From positions 1 to 11,234 of the forward strand of contig JAICTU010000307.1 of NCBI GenBank assembly GCA_025936205.1: a DNA stretch of 11,234 nt. The letters are read 5' to 3'. Source of the stretch: Polyangiaceae bacterium (GTDB lineage: Bacteria > Myxococcota > Polyangia > Polyangiales > Polyangiaceae). Shown here in pieces: positions 1-6,908 of this stretch. The translations under genes were made by a program, and so were the position numbers. The notes beneath the pieces were generated by a model. The model was not told where the DNA came from and made no database searches. It saw nothing but the letters and a program-made list of their open reading frames with translations. Position 1 is the first letter of the stretch, and each line of letters opens with the position of its first letter.

Positions 1-3000
1 AGTTGGTGTCGATGCTGCAGGTCTTGTTGGTCGTGCAGGTTGCGCCCAGGCACTGGCCATTGGTGCCGCACTGGGCGTCCGTGCTGCAGGCACCGGTGCA
101 CTTGCCGAGCACGCAGGTCGCGCCGCCGGTGCACTGGGCGTTCGAGCTGCAGCTGCCCACGAGCAGGCTGCACGTGCCCTTGACGGAGCCATTGGCGCCG
201 GTGCCGCAAGCGCCACTGTCGCACTGATTGTTGGCGTGGCAGACCTTGCCGTTGGTATCGCACGTACCCTTGACGGAGCCGCTGGCGCCGGTGCCGCAGG
301 CGCCGCTGTCGCACTGATTGTTGGCGTGGCAGACCTTGCCGTTGGTGTCGCAGGTACCGGTGCTGGAACCCGTGCCGCTGCCGCAAGAGTTGCTGTCGCA
401 GTCGCCATTGACATGGCACGGGGTGCCACCGCCCAAGGCGCAGGTGCCGGTGCTGGAGCCCGTGCCGCTGCCGCAGGAGTTGCTGTCGCAGTCGGAGTTC
501 TTGTGGCAAATCTGGCTGTTGGTGCTGCACGTGCCGGGCGCCGAGCCCGTGCCACTGCCGCACTGATTGCTGTCACATTGAGCATTGGTGTGACAGGCCT
601 GCGCGCCTGTGGAGCAGGTGCCTGGGCTGGTGGCTCCGCAGGAGTTGCTGTCACAGTCGGCGTTCTTGTGACACACCGTCGTCGACCCGATCGAGCAAGT
701 ACCAATCGCCGAGCCAGTGCCTGCACCACACGAGCTGCTGTCGCAATCGGCGTTCGAGTGGCAGCTCGTGCCCGAGTTGCGGGCGCACGTGCCCTTGGCC
801 GAGCTGGTTCCGCTTCCGCACTTGCCGCTGAGCCCACACTCCGAATCCGTGTGACAGGCGGTGCCGCCGGCGCAAGTGCCCGCCTTGGAGCCCGTGCCAT
901 GGCCGCAGGTGCCCTTGCCGCAGTCGGCATCCTTGTGGCACGAAGCGCCCGGGTCGCAGGTCTTGCTCACGCAGCTGCCGCCGCTGCAATCGGCATCGTT
1001 GCTACAGGTGCAGGTGCCGCTCTGGCAGGTTCGGCCATAGCCGCAGTCGCTGTCGCCGGTACAACCGGTCTGCTTACAGGTGCCGGAGACCACCCCGTTG
1101 CAACTATAGCCCGTGTTGGGGCAGTCCTGATTGTTCGTGCATGGCTCCTTGCAGGTGCCGACGGCGCCGCTCGTCTCGCCGTTGCACGTCGCCGTGAAGC
1201 CACAGTCCTGGTCGCTCAAGCACGCATCATCGCAGTTGCCGTAGGGGCACTGCGTCCGCGCCGCGGCGGAGACGTGGAAGTCGCTGAACACCACGCGGCC
1301 GCACTGGTTTGTGTCGGCGGCTCCGTAGGGCGTGTTGTAGGTGAACAGGGTGGGGTACGTCGGCCCCTGCTGAAATTGCAGGTCCTTCGCGTTCACCCAG
1401 CTCTGAGCGCTGCTGCCGATGCTGACCAGGTCCTGGCGGCCCTCGTGCAGCATCAGCCGGCTGGAGACTGGGGACGCACCGACATTCTGCAGCCACTGCG
1501 AGTACACCGCACCCTTCGGGAAGGAGGTGTCCACCGTGGCCGTCATCGGATCCTGGGTGTTGACGGTGTTTCCGGTCCACTTCTTGTTCGTGGAGTCGTA
1601 TTTCACGCGCGCCGGCGTCCAGTCGGCGACCGGGGCCCAGGTGTCCGTGCCCGAGACATACTTCTGCGGGAACGCGAGCCAGGAGTAGCCGTAGTGCGTG
1701 GTAAATACGCGGCCACCCGCGTTGACGTAGTCGATCAGGTTCTGGTAGGGCGTATTGGTCCCGGTCGCCGTCTGACGATCGTAGGCGCCGCCCTCGCAGG
1801 GCAACAGCACCACGTCGTACGACATCAGGTTGGGGCTTGCACCCTTCAGATCGTTCCAGAGCGCGCTACCACCGACCGTGGCGCCATAGCTCGAGTTGAG
1901 CGTGCTGCCCGCGGAGGTCGTCGAGCCCTTCGAGTAGGCGTCACTCGTATAGTAGTGAATGCGCTTGTCCGACTTGTCGTCGCCGATCTCGTTCGGGTCG
2001 ATACCCGCTTTCAGGAGCAAGCAGTCGAACGGATCCGCGCTGCCCGTGATGATGGCGGTCTGCGGCATGTCCGCCTTGTTGTATTTGCCGGCGACGGGGT
2101 CGTATCCATCGCTCTGATTCTTCGGCAGGCGAAACACACAGTCGGAGGAGCTGGCGGCCGTACAGTTGTTCTTGACCGTGTTGTCGGTGCAGGCGGTCAC
2201 GGACGACAGCACGATTTCGCGCCGCCACTTGCCCATCTGCACGACCACGGGGATCTTGCTGCCCGCCGGCACGTCGGAGAGCACGAACTTGCCGTTGGCA
2301 TCCGTCTGCGTCACCCGGATCGCGTCCAGCGCGGCTGCACCGCCGCAGGTGTCGCAGCTCGCGCCTGACCCGAAGGAGGGCAGTGCCTGCGTGGGATTCA
2401 GCGGGATGTAGACCTGGGCGTTGTAGAGCGGGTTCTTGCCGGCAGGGTCGAAGACCTGCCCCGAAATGGTGGTGCTCGCGCCGCCGCCGCAGATCACCAG
2501 CTGGCACTGCAGGCCGGAGCAATCGGAGGAGCCGGTCGCCTCGATGCCCTCGTGCCACTTCAGCGTCAGGCCGCCGGCATCCGCCGCCACGATATCGTCG
2601 GCGCTGACGTCCGCCGGGTCCGGAGTGAGCTGCATGCAGTACGGGTCGCAGACGTTCGTACAGGTACCGCTGTTCGTGGCCTGAAAGTGCAGCCCTGCGC
2701 TCGTCAGGCGCAGCGAGGGCGCGCTCTTGATCACGAGGTGGTCGCCGACGCACTCGCTCCACGCGCCGGCCGTGCACGTTTGATAGCCGACCGAGCAGGT
2801 GACGTAGTCGCCATTCGTCTGGTAGACCCGGCCGCATTCGCGGGCCTCTCCCTCGGTGTCGCACGGGTCCGAAGGCTTGGGTCCGTACTCGAGCTGATCC
2901 GAGGGCGGCAGCTTGTTGGGATCGTCGGTGCTCGTCTCCGTGGAGTCGTTGCTCGCCGATTGCGGGCGCTTGTGGTCGTTGCCGCAGGCTGCTGCGAGCA

Positions 3001-3157
3001 AGAGCAACGGCGCGACCAACCAGGGCCGGCTGCGTTCGAGGCTGCGCGCCGATCGTCCGCGAGGGCCGCTCCGGGAGGAAACAGCCGCTGGAACGAGGTC
3101 GCCGGAGACTGGGCTCTTTTGATCTGAAGGTTGCACTGGTGGTCCACTCCCAAGCAT
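1..3157 (-). CDS. Large Cys-rich mosaic lipoprotein (carboxypeptidase-regulatory-like + GATase-like + disulfide repeats), 3' end outside window
   Basis: The frame is open for about 1052 codons from ATG at 3157 to the left edge, so the C-terminus is missing. Residues 47-58 (LVAPLLLLAAAC) form a hydrophobic stretch ending in a lipobox with Cys58, preceded by an Arg-rich stretch; this predicts an outer-membrane or surface lipoprotein. Then come a Cys-containing region (about 75-225), a carboxypeptidase-regulatory-like beta domain (about 230-325, with TQTDANGKFVLSDVPAGSKI), and a segment (about 365-495) with YDVVLLPCEGG and LIDYVNAGGRVFTTHYGY that resembles glutamine-amidotransferase/ThuA-like folds. 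CGRVVFSDFHVS lies near 615. From about 640 onward are repeats of the type CHxNxxCDSxxCGxG...GTC. This domain order is familiar from uncharacterised Polyangiales proteins, but no function is known to me. The start is uncertain: an in-frame stop lies just upstream, ATG 3157 leaves an unusually long 46-residue leader, and GTG 3136 is preceded by GGGAG. Confidence 0.85.
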   Translation of the reverse strand, partial: MLGSGPPVQPSDQKSPVSGDLVPAAVSSRSGPRGRSARSLERSRPWLVAPLLLLAAACGNDHKRPQSASNDSTETSTDDPNKLPPSDQLEYGPKPSDPCDTEGEARECGRVYQTNGDYVTCSVGYQTCTAGAWSECVGDHLVIKSAPSLRLTSAGLHFQATNSGTCTNVCDPYCMQLTPDPADVSADDIVAADAGGLTLKWHEGIEATGSSDCSGLQCQLVICGGGASTTISGQVFDPAGKNPLYNAQVYIPLNPTQALPSFGSGASCDTCGGAAALDAIRVTQTDANGKFVLSDVPAGSKIPVVVQMGKWRREIVLSSVTACTDNTVKNNCTAASSSDCVFRLPKNQSDGYDPVAGKYNKADMPQTAIITGSADPFDCLLLKAGIDPNEIGDDKSDKRIHYYTSDAYSKGSTTSAGSTLNSSYGATVGGSALWNDLKGASPNLMSYDVVLLPCEGGAYDRQTATGTNTPYQNLIDYVNAGGRVFTTHYGYSWLAFPQKYVSGTDTWAPVADWTPARVKYDSTNKKWTGNTVNTQDPMTATVDTSFPKGAVYSQWLQNVGASPVSSRLMLHEGRQDLVSIGSSAQSWVNAKDLQFQQGPTYPTLFTYNTPYGAADTNQCGRVVFSDFHVSAAARTQCPYGNCDDACLSDQDCGFTATCNGETSGAVGTCKEPCTNNQDCPNTGYSCNGVVSGTCKQTGCTGDSDCGYGRTCQSGTCTCSNDADCSGGSCVSKTCDPGASCHKDADCGKGTCGHGTGSKAGTCAGGTACHTDSECGLSGKCGSGTSSAKGTCARNSGTSCHSNADCDSSSCGAGTGSAIGTCSIGSTTVCHKNADCDSNSCGATSPGTCSTGAQACHTNAQCDSNQCGSGTGSAPGTCSTNSQICHKNSDCDSNSCGSGTGSSTGTCALGGGTPCHVNGDCDSNSCGSGTGSSTGTCDTNGKVCHANNQCDSGACGTGASGSVKGTCDTNGKVCHANNQCDSGACGTGANGSVKGTCSLLVGSCSSNAQCTGGATCVLGKCTGACSTDAQCGTNGQCLGATCTTNKTCSIDTN
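175..960 (-). repeat. Tandem Cys-rich modules, about 90-bp period, inside the mosaic lipoprotein gene
   Basis: About eight to ten modules of roughly 29-30 residues encode the pattern C-H-x-N-x-x-C-D-S-x-x-C-G-x-G, then a Gly/Ser-rich stretch ending G-T-C. At DNA level, 181-270 and 271-360 differ at 8 of 90 positions, and the first 44 bases of 361-450 and 451-540 differ at only 2. The next step shortens to 87 bp. The six regularly spaced cysteines per module suggest small disulfide-stabilised units forming a rigid extracellular stalk; that role is inference. The near-identity of neighbouring units suggests recent duplication or gene conversion, so copy number may vary between strains and be hard to assemble. 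Confidence 0.85.
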
Positions 3158-3263
3158 CGATCGTGCCCAGCTTCATGAACTGGAGGCAGTCTTTGCCCGG
3201 TGAGCAGCCCAGTGAACGGTCGTGCGGGCCTTAGCTTGAAAATGGGAACGCGTGCGAGCGGGA

Positions 3264-3286
3264 CACACCCGCCAGGGGGAGGTGTG
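3264..3286 (-). terminator. Weak hairpin after the small membrane protein gene
   Basis: CACACC at 3264-3269 can pair with GGTGTG at 3281-3286 around an 11-base loop, 31 bp downstream of the stop codon of the 140-aa minus-strand gene. There is no adjacent T-run on the minus strand (TTTT occurs only about 20 bases further on), so this is at best a weak terminator in the 159-bp spacer. Confidence 0.2.
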
Positions 3287-3316
3287 CCTGCAGCTCGGGT
3301 CAGGGCCGTGGCGATC

Positions 3317-3739
3317 TCAGGGCCAGGCCATCGTGAGCAGGGTGAGCAGCACCGCCGTGAGCAGAGCGCGCACGTGCACCCGGCGCGCCTCACGTTGGAC
3401 CTCTCCGAGCTCCTCTGCCGGCTGCGGCTCCTGGTTTCCATCGAGGTTGCGCAAACCGCGCGCGGCGAGTGCCACGCACACGCGCGAACGCGCCTGGAAG
3501 ATGCCCAAGCACGCCGTCCACCAGGGCAAGAACAGGATCACGCGCCACGAGCGAGGCGCGCCATCCGAGATCAAGAGCGCGCTCCCGACCGCACAAATCG
3601 CGAGCCCGACGATTCCGACGATCCTGCGCTTGCGCAGCTCGGCGGGGCCGATGTTCGGCGAACAGACCGCATGCTCCCGCTGCTCAGGATCCGGAGCAGC
3701 GCTGGGCGAAGGGGCTGAGGGACTGGCCGTAGTTGCCAT
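3317..3739 (-). CDS. Small conserved-type membrane protein, function unknown
   Basis: 140 residues. The N-terminal 30 are Ser/Pro/Ala-rich and followed by CSPNIGPAELRKRR. Three hydrophobic segments lie at about 39-58 (IVGIVGLAICAVGSALLI), 65-82 (WRVILFLPWWTACLGIF) and 122-138 (HVRALLTAVLLTLLTMAW). A positively charged stretch (ARSRVCVALAARGLRNLDG) follows the second helix, and an acidic/Gln linker precedes the third. No signal peptide or catalytic motif is seen. The start ATG 3739 has a weak AGAAG 8 bases upstream. It is divergent from the Cys-rich lipoprotein at 3906 and shares its inverted-repeat-rich spacer. The next minus-strand gene begins 159 bp downstream, so co-transcription is possible but not shown. 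The composition (amphipathic helices with sensible charge placement) supports a real gene. I cannot name the family. Confidence 0.75.
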   Translation of the reverse strand: MATTASPSAPSPSAAPDPEQREHAVCSPNIGPAELRKRRIVGIVGLAICAVGSALLISDGAPRSWRVILFLPWWTACLGIFQARSRVCVALAARGLRNLDGNQEPQPAEELGEVQREARRVHVRALLTAVLLTLLTMAWP

Positions 3740-3780
3740 GGGGGTTTCTTCTACCAGCTTTCGATCGGGGCAGGGTCACG

Positions 3781-3816
3781 GTGCGCACCTCGGCGCACAT
3801 GCCCGTTTTGGGGCAT
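3781..3816. promoter_or_regulatory. Two abutting 18-bp inverted repeats in the divergent promoter region
   Basis: GTGCGC (3781-3786) and GCGCAC (3793-3798) flank a 6-bp spacer. Immediately adjacent, ATGCCC (3799-3804) and GGGCAT (3811-3816) flank another 6-bp spacer. Both are perfect, both are 18 bp long, and they touch without a gap. They lie in the 166-bp region between the divergent starts at 3739 and 3906. The symmetry is seen directly. Operator function, for instance two dimer sites side by side, is inference. Neither has a T-run, so they do not look like terminators. Confidence 0.4.
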
Positions 3817-3869
3817 ACGATTTGAGCACAAACAACAGAGAATGCCGCTGGCCCGCGTTTGCCACGGCG

Positions 3870-3892
3870 GAGTATCGTTTGAAGCGATACTC
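3870..3892 (+). promoter_or_regulatory. Leader hairpin/inverted repeat just upstream of the ribosome binding site
   Basis: GAGTATCG (3870-3877) and CGATACTC (3885-3892) are perfect 8-bp arms around the 7-base loop TTTGAAG, extendable by a G-U pair in RNA. The repeat ends 13 bp before the ATG at 3906, abutting the GGGTGAG ribosome-binding stretch. It could be an operator or a 5'-UTR hairpin that affects ribosome access. Which one cannot be decided from the sequence. Confidence 0.4.
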
Positions 3893-3905
3893 TTGGGTGA
3901 GCTGC

Positions 3906-5156
3906 ATGCAAAGACTGTTGGCGTCGCTGGGGGTGCTCGGCTCGGGGTTGTGGCTCGCGCTGGCTTGCAGCGAAGACAAGACCGCCAATTTCTTTCCGGA
4001 CTTGGATGCAGGCTCGCTGGGCGGCCTGCCCGGCAGCGGCGCTAAGGGCGGCAGCTCGAACCTGGGTGGCGGCGCGGGCGGCAGCGCCGAAGCCAGCGGA
4101 GGCAGTTCAGGCGGCGGGGCCGTGGCCGGGGCCGGCGGAACTGAGATGCCCGCGGGCGGCGATGCCGGTGTGAACGCGCCGTGCACGGGCGACGCCGACT
4201 GCTCGGACGGCAACGATTGCACGGTGGAGCGCTGTGAAGACGGCAGCTGTGCGAGCGCCGGCTTCACCAGCTCCGGAACCAGCTGCGGCAGCTCCACTGA
4301 CGACGCCTGTACGCGGCCCGACACATGCGACGGCGCCGGCGTCTGCGAGCCGAACAACAACGCCGGCACTGAAGGCACACCCTGCGGTAGCACGACCGAC
4401 GATGCCTGTACGCACCCCGATACGTGCGATGCCGACGGTGTCTGCCAGCCCAACAACGAGCCGCTCGGCGCCCCTTGCGGCAGCCAGACGGCCGATGAGT
4501 GCAGCAACGCCGATCAGTGCGATGAGAACGGGCAATGCACGAGCAACGACGTCGCGGCCGGCACCTCGTGTGGTGACGCGACGGAGAGCGAATGCACCCA
4601 TCACGACGTGTGTGGCGCCGGTGCGTGCCTCCCCAACGACACGCCCAATGGCAGCGCCTGCACGGGGGGCAGCTGCACGCAGGGGCAATGCGTCGCGGAG
4701 CAGCCCGTGGGCTGCCCGATCGACGTGGTCAACAGCGTGCCCGCTACCGTCCACTGGAGCTCTGTGGGCGCTTCCAACCTGTACGACGGCGGTTGTGAGG
4801 CTCAGGGCACGCCCGACTATGCGCTGGTGTTCACGGCGCCCGCCGCAGGCACCTACCGGTTCCTCGCACACGGTCTGATCGACAGCACGCCCTACACCGG
4901 CGCCGATAGCGTGAATAGCCCGCCTACGGAGCCGCCGGATGGCGATGCCGTGATTACGGTGGCAAAAGGCAGCTGCACGGGCCCCACGGGACAGCCGTTC
5001 GATCCGCTCCCCTGCAACGACGACATCGCGCAGGACAACATCGATGCACAGCTCGATCTCGACCTGACCGATCAGCAGGTGATCACCGTGTATTTGAACG
5101 AGCGCACACAGTATGGCGGCGGCACCGGCACGCTGACCATCACGCTCGTGCAGTGA
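3906..5156 (+). CDS. Cys-rich repeat lipoprotein with C-terminal PPC-like domain
   Basis: 416 residues from ATG 3906. The frame is open further upstream, but the signal sequence MQRLLASLGVLGSGLWLALAC fixes the start near here; GGTGAG lies 5 bases before the ATG, and GTG 3897 is an alternative. Lipidation is likely at Cys21, although the lipobox (ALAC) has Leu at -2 and Ala at -3, which is less usual. A Gly/Ser/Ala linker covers about 35-90. From Cys93 come Cys-rich units (DADCSDGNDCTVERCEDGSC), then four modules of 31-33 residues such as CGSSTDDACTRPDTCDGAGVC, to about residue 264. The C-terminal 150 residues, with YALVFTAPAAGTYRFLAHG and GTGTLTITLVQ, look like a PPC-type beta-sandwich. It is probably a surface lipoprotein; ligand and role are unknown. 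It is followed by another lipoprotein gene 166 bp downstream. Confidence 0.9.
   Translation: MQRLLASLGVLGSGLWLALACSEDKTANFFPDLDAGSLGGLPGSGAKGGSSNLGGGAGGSAEASGGSSGGGAVAGAGGTEMPAGGDAGVNAPCTGDADCSDGNDCTVERCEDGSCASAGFTSSGTSCGSSTDDACTRPDTCDGAGVCEPNNNAGTEGTPCGSTTDDACTHPDTCDADGVCQPNNEPLGAPCGSQTADECSNADQCDENGQCTSNDVAAGTSCGDATESECTHHDVCGAGACLPNDTPNGSACTGGSCTQGQCVAEQPVGCPIDVVNSVPATVHWSSVGASNLYDGGCEAQGTPDYALVFTAPAAGTYRFLAHGLIDSTPYTGADSVNSPPTEPPDGDAVITVAKGSCTGPTGQPFDPLPCNDDIAQDNIDAQLDLDLTDQQVITVYLNERTQYGGGTGTLTITLVQ
4284..4662 (+). repeat. Four Cys-rich protein modules (33/31/31-residue spacing)
   Basis: The module-starting cysteine codons lie at 4284, 4383, 4476 and 4569, giving steps of 99, 93 and 93 bp. 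Each encodes a C-G-x(6)-C pattern followed by cysteines before a P/S-N-N/D turn. The first two units are clearly similar at protein level (DDACTxPDTCDxxGVCxPNN) and have diverged more at DNA level than the repeats at the left of the window. Confidence 0.75.
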
Positions 5157-5209
5157 GCCGAACTGGGGCGGCGCAGGGCGCTGCTCAGATTCGAAGCTGA
5201 AGACTCCAG

Positions 5210-5274
5210 GGTGGTCCGCGACGGTCGATCTCATGAGCAGCCTGCTCTGCGGCTGCTGCCGGGACAGGACCACC
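5210..5274 (+). other. Nested inverted repeats in a 166-bp spacer
   Basis: The outer arms GGTGGTCC (5210-5217) and GGACCACC (5267-5274) are perfect 8-mers. They enclose an inner hairpin with arms AGCAGCC (5236-5242) and GGCTGCT (5251-5257) and an 8-base loop. The structure sits between two co-oriented lipoprotein genes and ends 48 bp before the ATG at 5323. No T-run follows either arm, so intrinsic termination is doubtful. A leader RNA fold is possible, but chance pairing in GC-rich DNA is also possible. Confidence 0.25.
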
Positions 5275-5322
5275 GCGGGACGCGATCGCGTTCGATCCAC
5301 TACCGTGGCGGCTGGAGCGACG

Positions 5323-6756
5323 ATGTCGGATAAACGGCGGCCGGGTGAAAGAGCAACGCGAGCTTCGCTGCGCGCGGGTCTCGTGTTGCTGCCTCTGGTC
5401 TATCTCGCCGCCAGCCTTGCCTGTTCGAGCGGCCACAAGCGCCCGACCGATCTCGGCGGCGGTCTCGACCTGGACCACGGCCACGTGGACGCCGGGGCGA
5501 CCCCCATTCCCGAAGAAACGCCCGACGCCGGCGGCGGACCGGACGAAGTCTGGACCGACGTCGATGCGGGAGTCGCTCCGGTCGAGAACCTGTGCGGCAA
5601 CGGCGCCATCGATCCGGGCGAAGATTGCGATGGCACACTGGATGCCGCGGAGACCTGCCGCCTGCACGGCTTTGACAGCGGCTCGCTGAGTTGCGGCAGC
5701 GACTGCCGCTTCGATAGCAGCGCTTGTTCCGGCAGCGAAAACTGCTTCGATGGGCGCGACAACGATGGTGACGGCCTGGTCGACTGCGCCGACAGCGCCG
5801 AGTGCGGCGCCTCCTGCGCCGACCCCTGCGCGTCGCCCGTCGCGATCGCGGAGACCGCCACGGTCAGCGGCTCGACGCGCGGTCGTTCGTCGGTGCTGGC
5901 CGCGAGCTGCAGCGAACCGGACAGCAGCGGGCCCGACGTGGCTTACGAGCTGCACATCAGCCAGGACGCAAAGCTCGACGTGCGCCTGGCCAGCACCCAG
6001 GCGCTGAACCTGAGCGTGCGCACCAGCTGCGGTGACGAAGCCAGCGATCTCTCCTGCAGCTCGCAGACGCGCGTCACCCTCGACGCGCACGCGGGCGATG
6101 TCTACTACCTCGTGATCGACGGCGACTACACCACGGACGCCGGCGACTACGTGCTCGACGTACAGACCCGCCAGGTCGTGTGCGGCGACGGCATTCGCGA
6201 CAGCAGCGAGCGTTGCGACGACGGCAACACCAGCGACGGCGACGGTTGCAGCGCGGCCTGCAACGTCGAGTCCTCGGAGAGCGAGCCCAACAACCGCCGC
6301 TCTTCCGCAGACAGCTACAATCACACCCCCTGGATCGCTCGCATCAGCTCCGCCACGGACGTCGACTATTACAGCGTCAACGTGCCGCAGGCGCCGGGCA
6401 GCATCGTGGTGCACAGCCTCGATCTGGGCGACAAGGCCTGCGCTTACAACCTGATGGATACGGTCGTCGAGATCTACGACACCAACGCCAACGGCAACAC
6501 GCTGCTCGCCAGCGACGACGACGGCGGCGTCGGCAAGTGCTCGCTCGCGTTCGCCACGGGGCTCGCAGCTGGCAATTACTTCGTCAAAGTCTCGGCGGCG
6601 GAAGGCGCTGCGCCTGCGTCGTTCCCGTACAAGCTCGAGATCGGGGTCGGCCTGTGCGGCGATGGCGAGCCCACGCTCACGGAACAGTGCGACGATGGCA
6701 ATCTGATCGACGGCGACGGCTGCGATTCCAGCTGCTTGATCGAGTACGGCGGCTGA
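5323..6756 (+). CDS. Lipoprotein with myxobacterial Cys-rich (DUF4215-type) repeats and two PPC-like domains
   Basis: 477 residues. ATG 5323 was chosen because GGAG lies 5 bases upstream and the product then begins with a basic n-region (SDKRRPGERATRASLR), a hydrophobic core and SLAC, with lipidation likely at Cys34; an in-frame ATG at 5233 would misplace the signal. An acidic linker covers about 43-87. A CGNGAIDPGEDCDG unit lies at 91-135, then CFDGRDNDGDGLVDCADSAEC (about 141-161, with calcium-binding-like Asp spacing). A first beta-sandwich is at about 170-285. A CGDGIRDSSERCDDGNTSDG repeat starts at Cys287. A second domain, about 320-440, has the PPC hallmark SEPNN...ATDVDYYSVNVP. A final CGDGEPTLTEQCDDGN repeat starts at Cys445. 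The Cys repeats match the Myxococcus cysteine-rich repeat family (TIGR02232/DUF4215). It is probably a surface-exposed protein; no enzymatic motif is seen. Confidence 0.93.
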   Translation: MSDKRRPGERATRASLRAGLVLLPLVYLAASLACSSGHKRPTDLGGGLDLDHGHVDAGATPIPEETPDAGGGPDEVWTDVDAGVAPVENLCGNGAIDPGEDCDGTLDAAETCRLHGFDSGSLSCGSDCRFDSSACSGSENCFDGRDNDGDGLVDCADSAECGASCADPCASPVAIAETATVSGSTRGRSSVLAASCSEPDSSGPDVAYELHISQDAKLDVRLASTQALNLSVRTSCGDEASDLSCSSQTRVTLDAHAGDVYYLVIDGDYTTDAGDYVLDVQTRQVVCGDGIRDSSERCDDGNTSDGDGCSAACNVESSESEPNNRRSSADSYNHTPWIARISSATDVDYYSVNVPQAPGSIVVHSLDLGDKACAYNLMDTVVEIYDTNANGNTLLASDDDGGVGKCSLAFATGLAAGNYFVKVSAAEGAAPASFPYKLEIGVGLCGDGEPTLTEQCDDGNLIDGDGCDSSCLIEYGG

Positions 6757-6809
6757 CCCGGCGCCTGCGCTGCCATCTGGCGTAGAGCTTCGAGCACTGG
6801 GCGTCACAT

Positions 6810-6835
6810 CCGAAACAGCGTTGCCAAGGTTTCGG
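6810..6835. promoter_or_regulatory. Inverted repeat between the PPC lipoprotein and HhH protein genes
   Basis: CCGAAAC (6810-6816) and GTTTCGG (6829-6835) are perfect 7-bp arms around a 12-base spacer, 54 bp after the upstream stop codon and 73 bp before the ATG at 6909. It has no T-run. It could be a terminator stem of the upstream gene or an operator for the next one; neither is proved. Confidence 0.3.
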
Positions 6836-6897
6836 TGCGACACAAAACTTGTCCGCGCCCCGCGCGTCCTGCTTCATGCCCGGTCTCCATCATCGAA

Positions 6898-6902
6898 AGA
6901 GG
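6898..6902 (+). promoter_or_regulatory. Ribosome binding site deciding the HhH protein start
   Basis: AGAGG lies 6 bases before ATG 6909. No comparable site precedes the in-frame ATG at 6849, which would add 20 residues with no clear domain content. Confidence 0.6.
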
Positions 6903-6908
6903 CCGACC

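Noticed and set aside
175..960. Regular 90-bp direct repeats considered as a CRISPR or other non-coding array
   Set aside because: The period equals 30 codons, there is no repeat-spacer alternation, and the units encode conserved Cys patterns within one open frame.
236..2368. 710-codon plus-strand open frame opposite the large lipoprotein gene
   Set aside because: It is codon-register antisense to the real gene; stops there would require TTA, CTA or TCA codons in the sense gene, which are rare in GC-rich DNA. The product is low-complexity Ala/Val/Gly/Arg with no domain.
1941..3176. 411-codon minus-strand frame starting 19 bp upstream of the lipoprotein start
   Set aside because: Arg/Pro-rich product without signal or domain. 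The overlapping frame has the lipobox, conserved domains and Cys repeats.
3252..3905. N-terminal extension of the Cys-rich lipoprotein back to 3252
   Set aside because: It would overlap the minus-strand membrane protein gene and bury the signal peptide. The signal and GGTGAG point to ATG 3906.
4107..5300. 397-codon minus-strand frame opposite the Cys-rich lipoprotein
   Set aside because: Antisense shadow with low-complexity Ala/Val/Arg/Gly composition; the sense frame is clearly coding.
5185..6843. 552-codon minus-strand frame opposite the PPC lipoprotein
   Set aside because: Antisense shadow of a gene with recognised DUF4215-type repeats and PPC domains.
6821..6849. Promoter-like TTGCCA followed 17 bases later by AAAACT before the HhH gene
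   Set aside because: Only 3 of 6 matches at the -10 position and it overlaps an inverted repeat; too weak to call.
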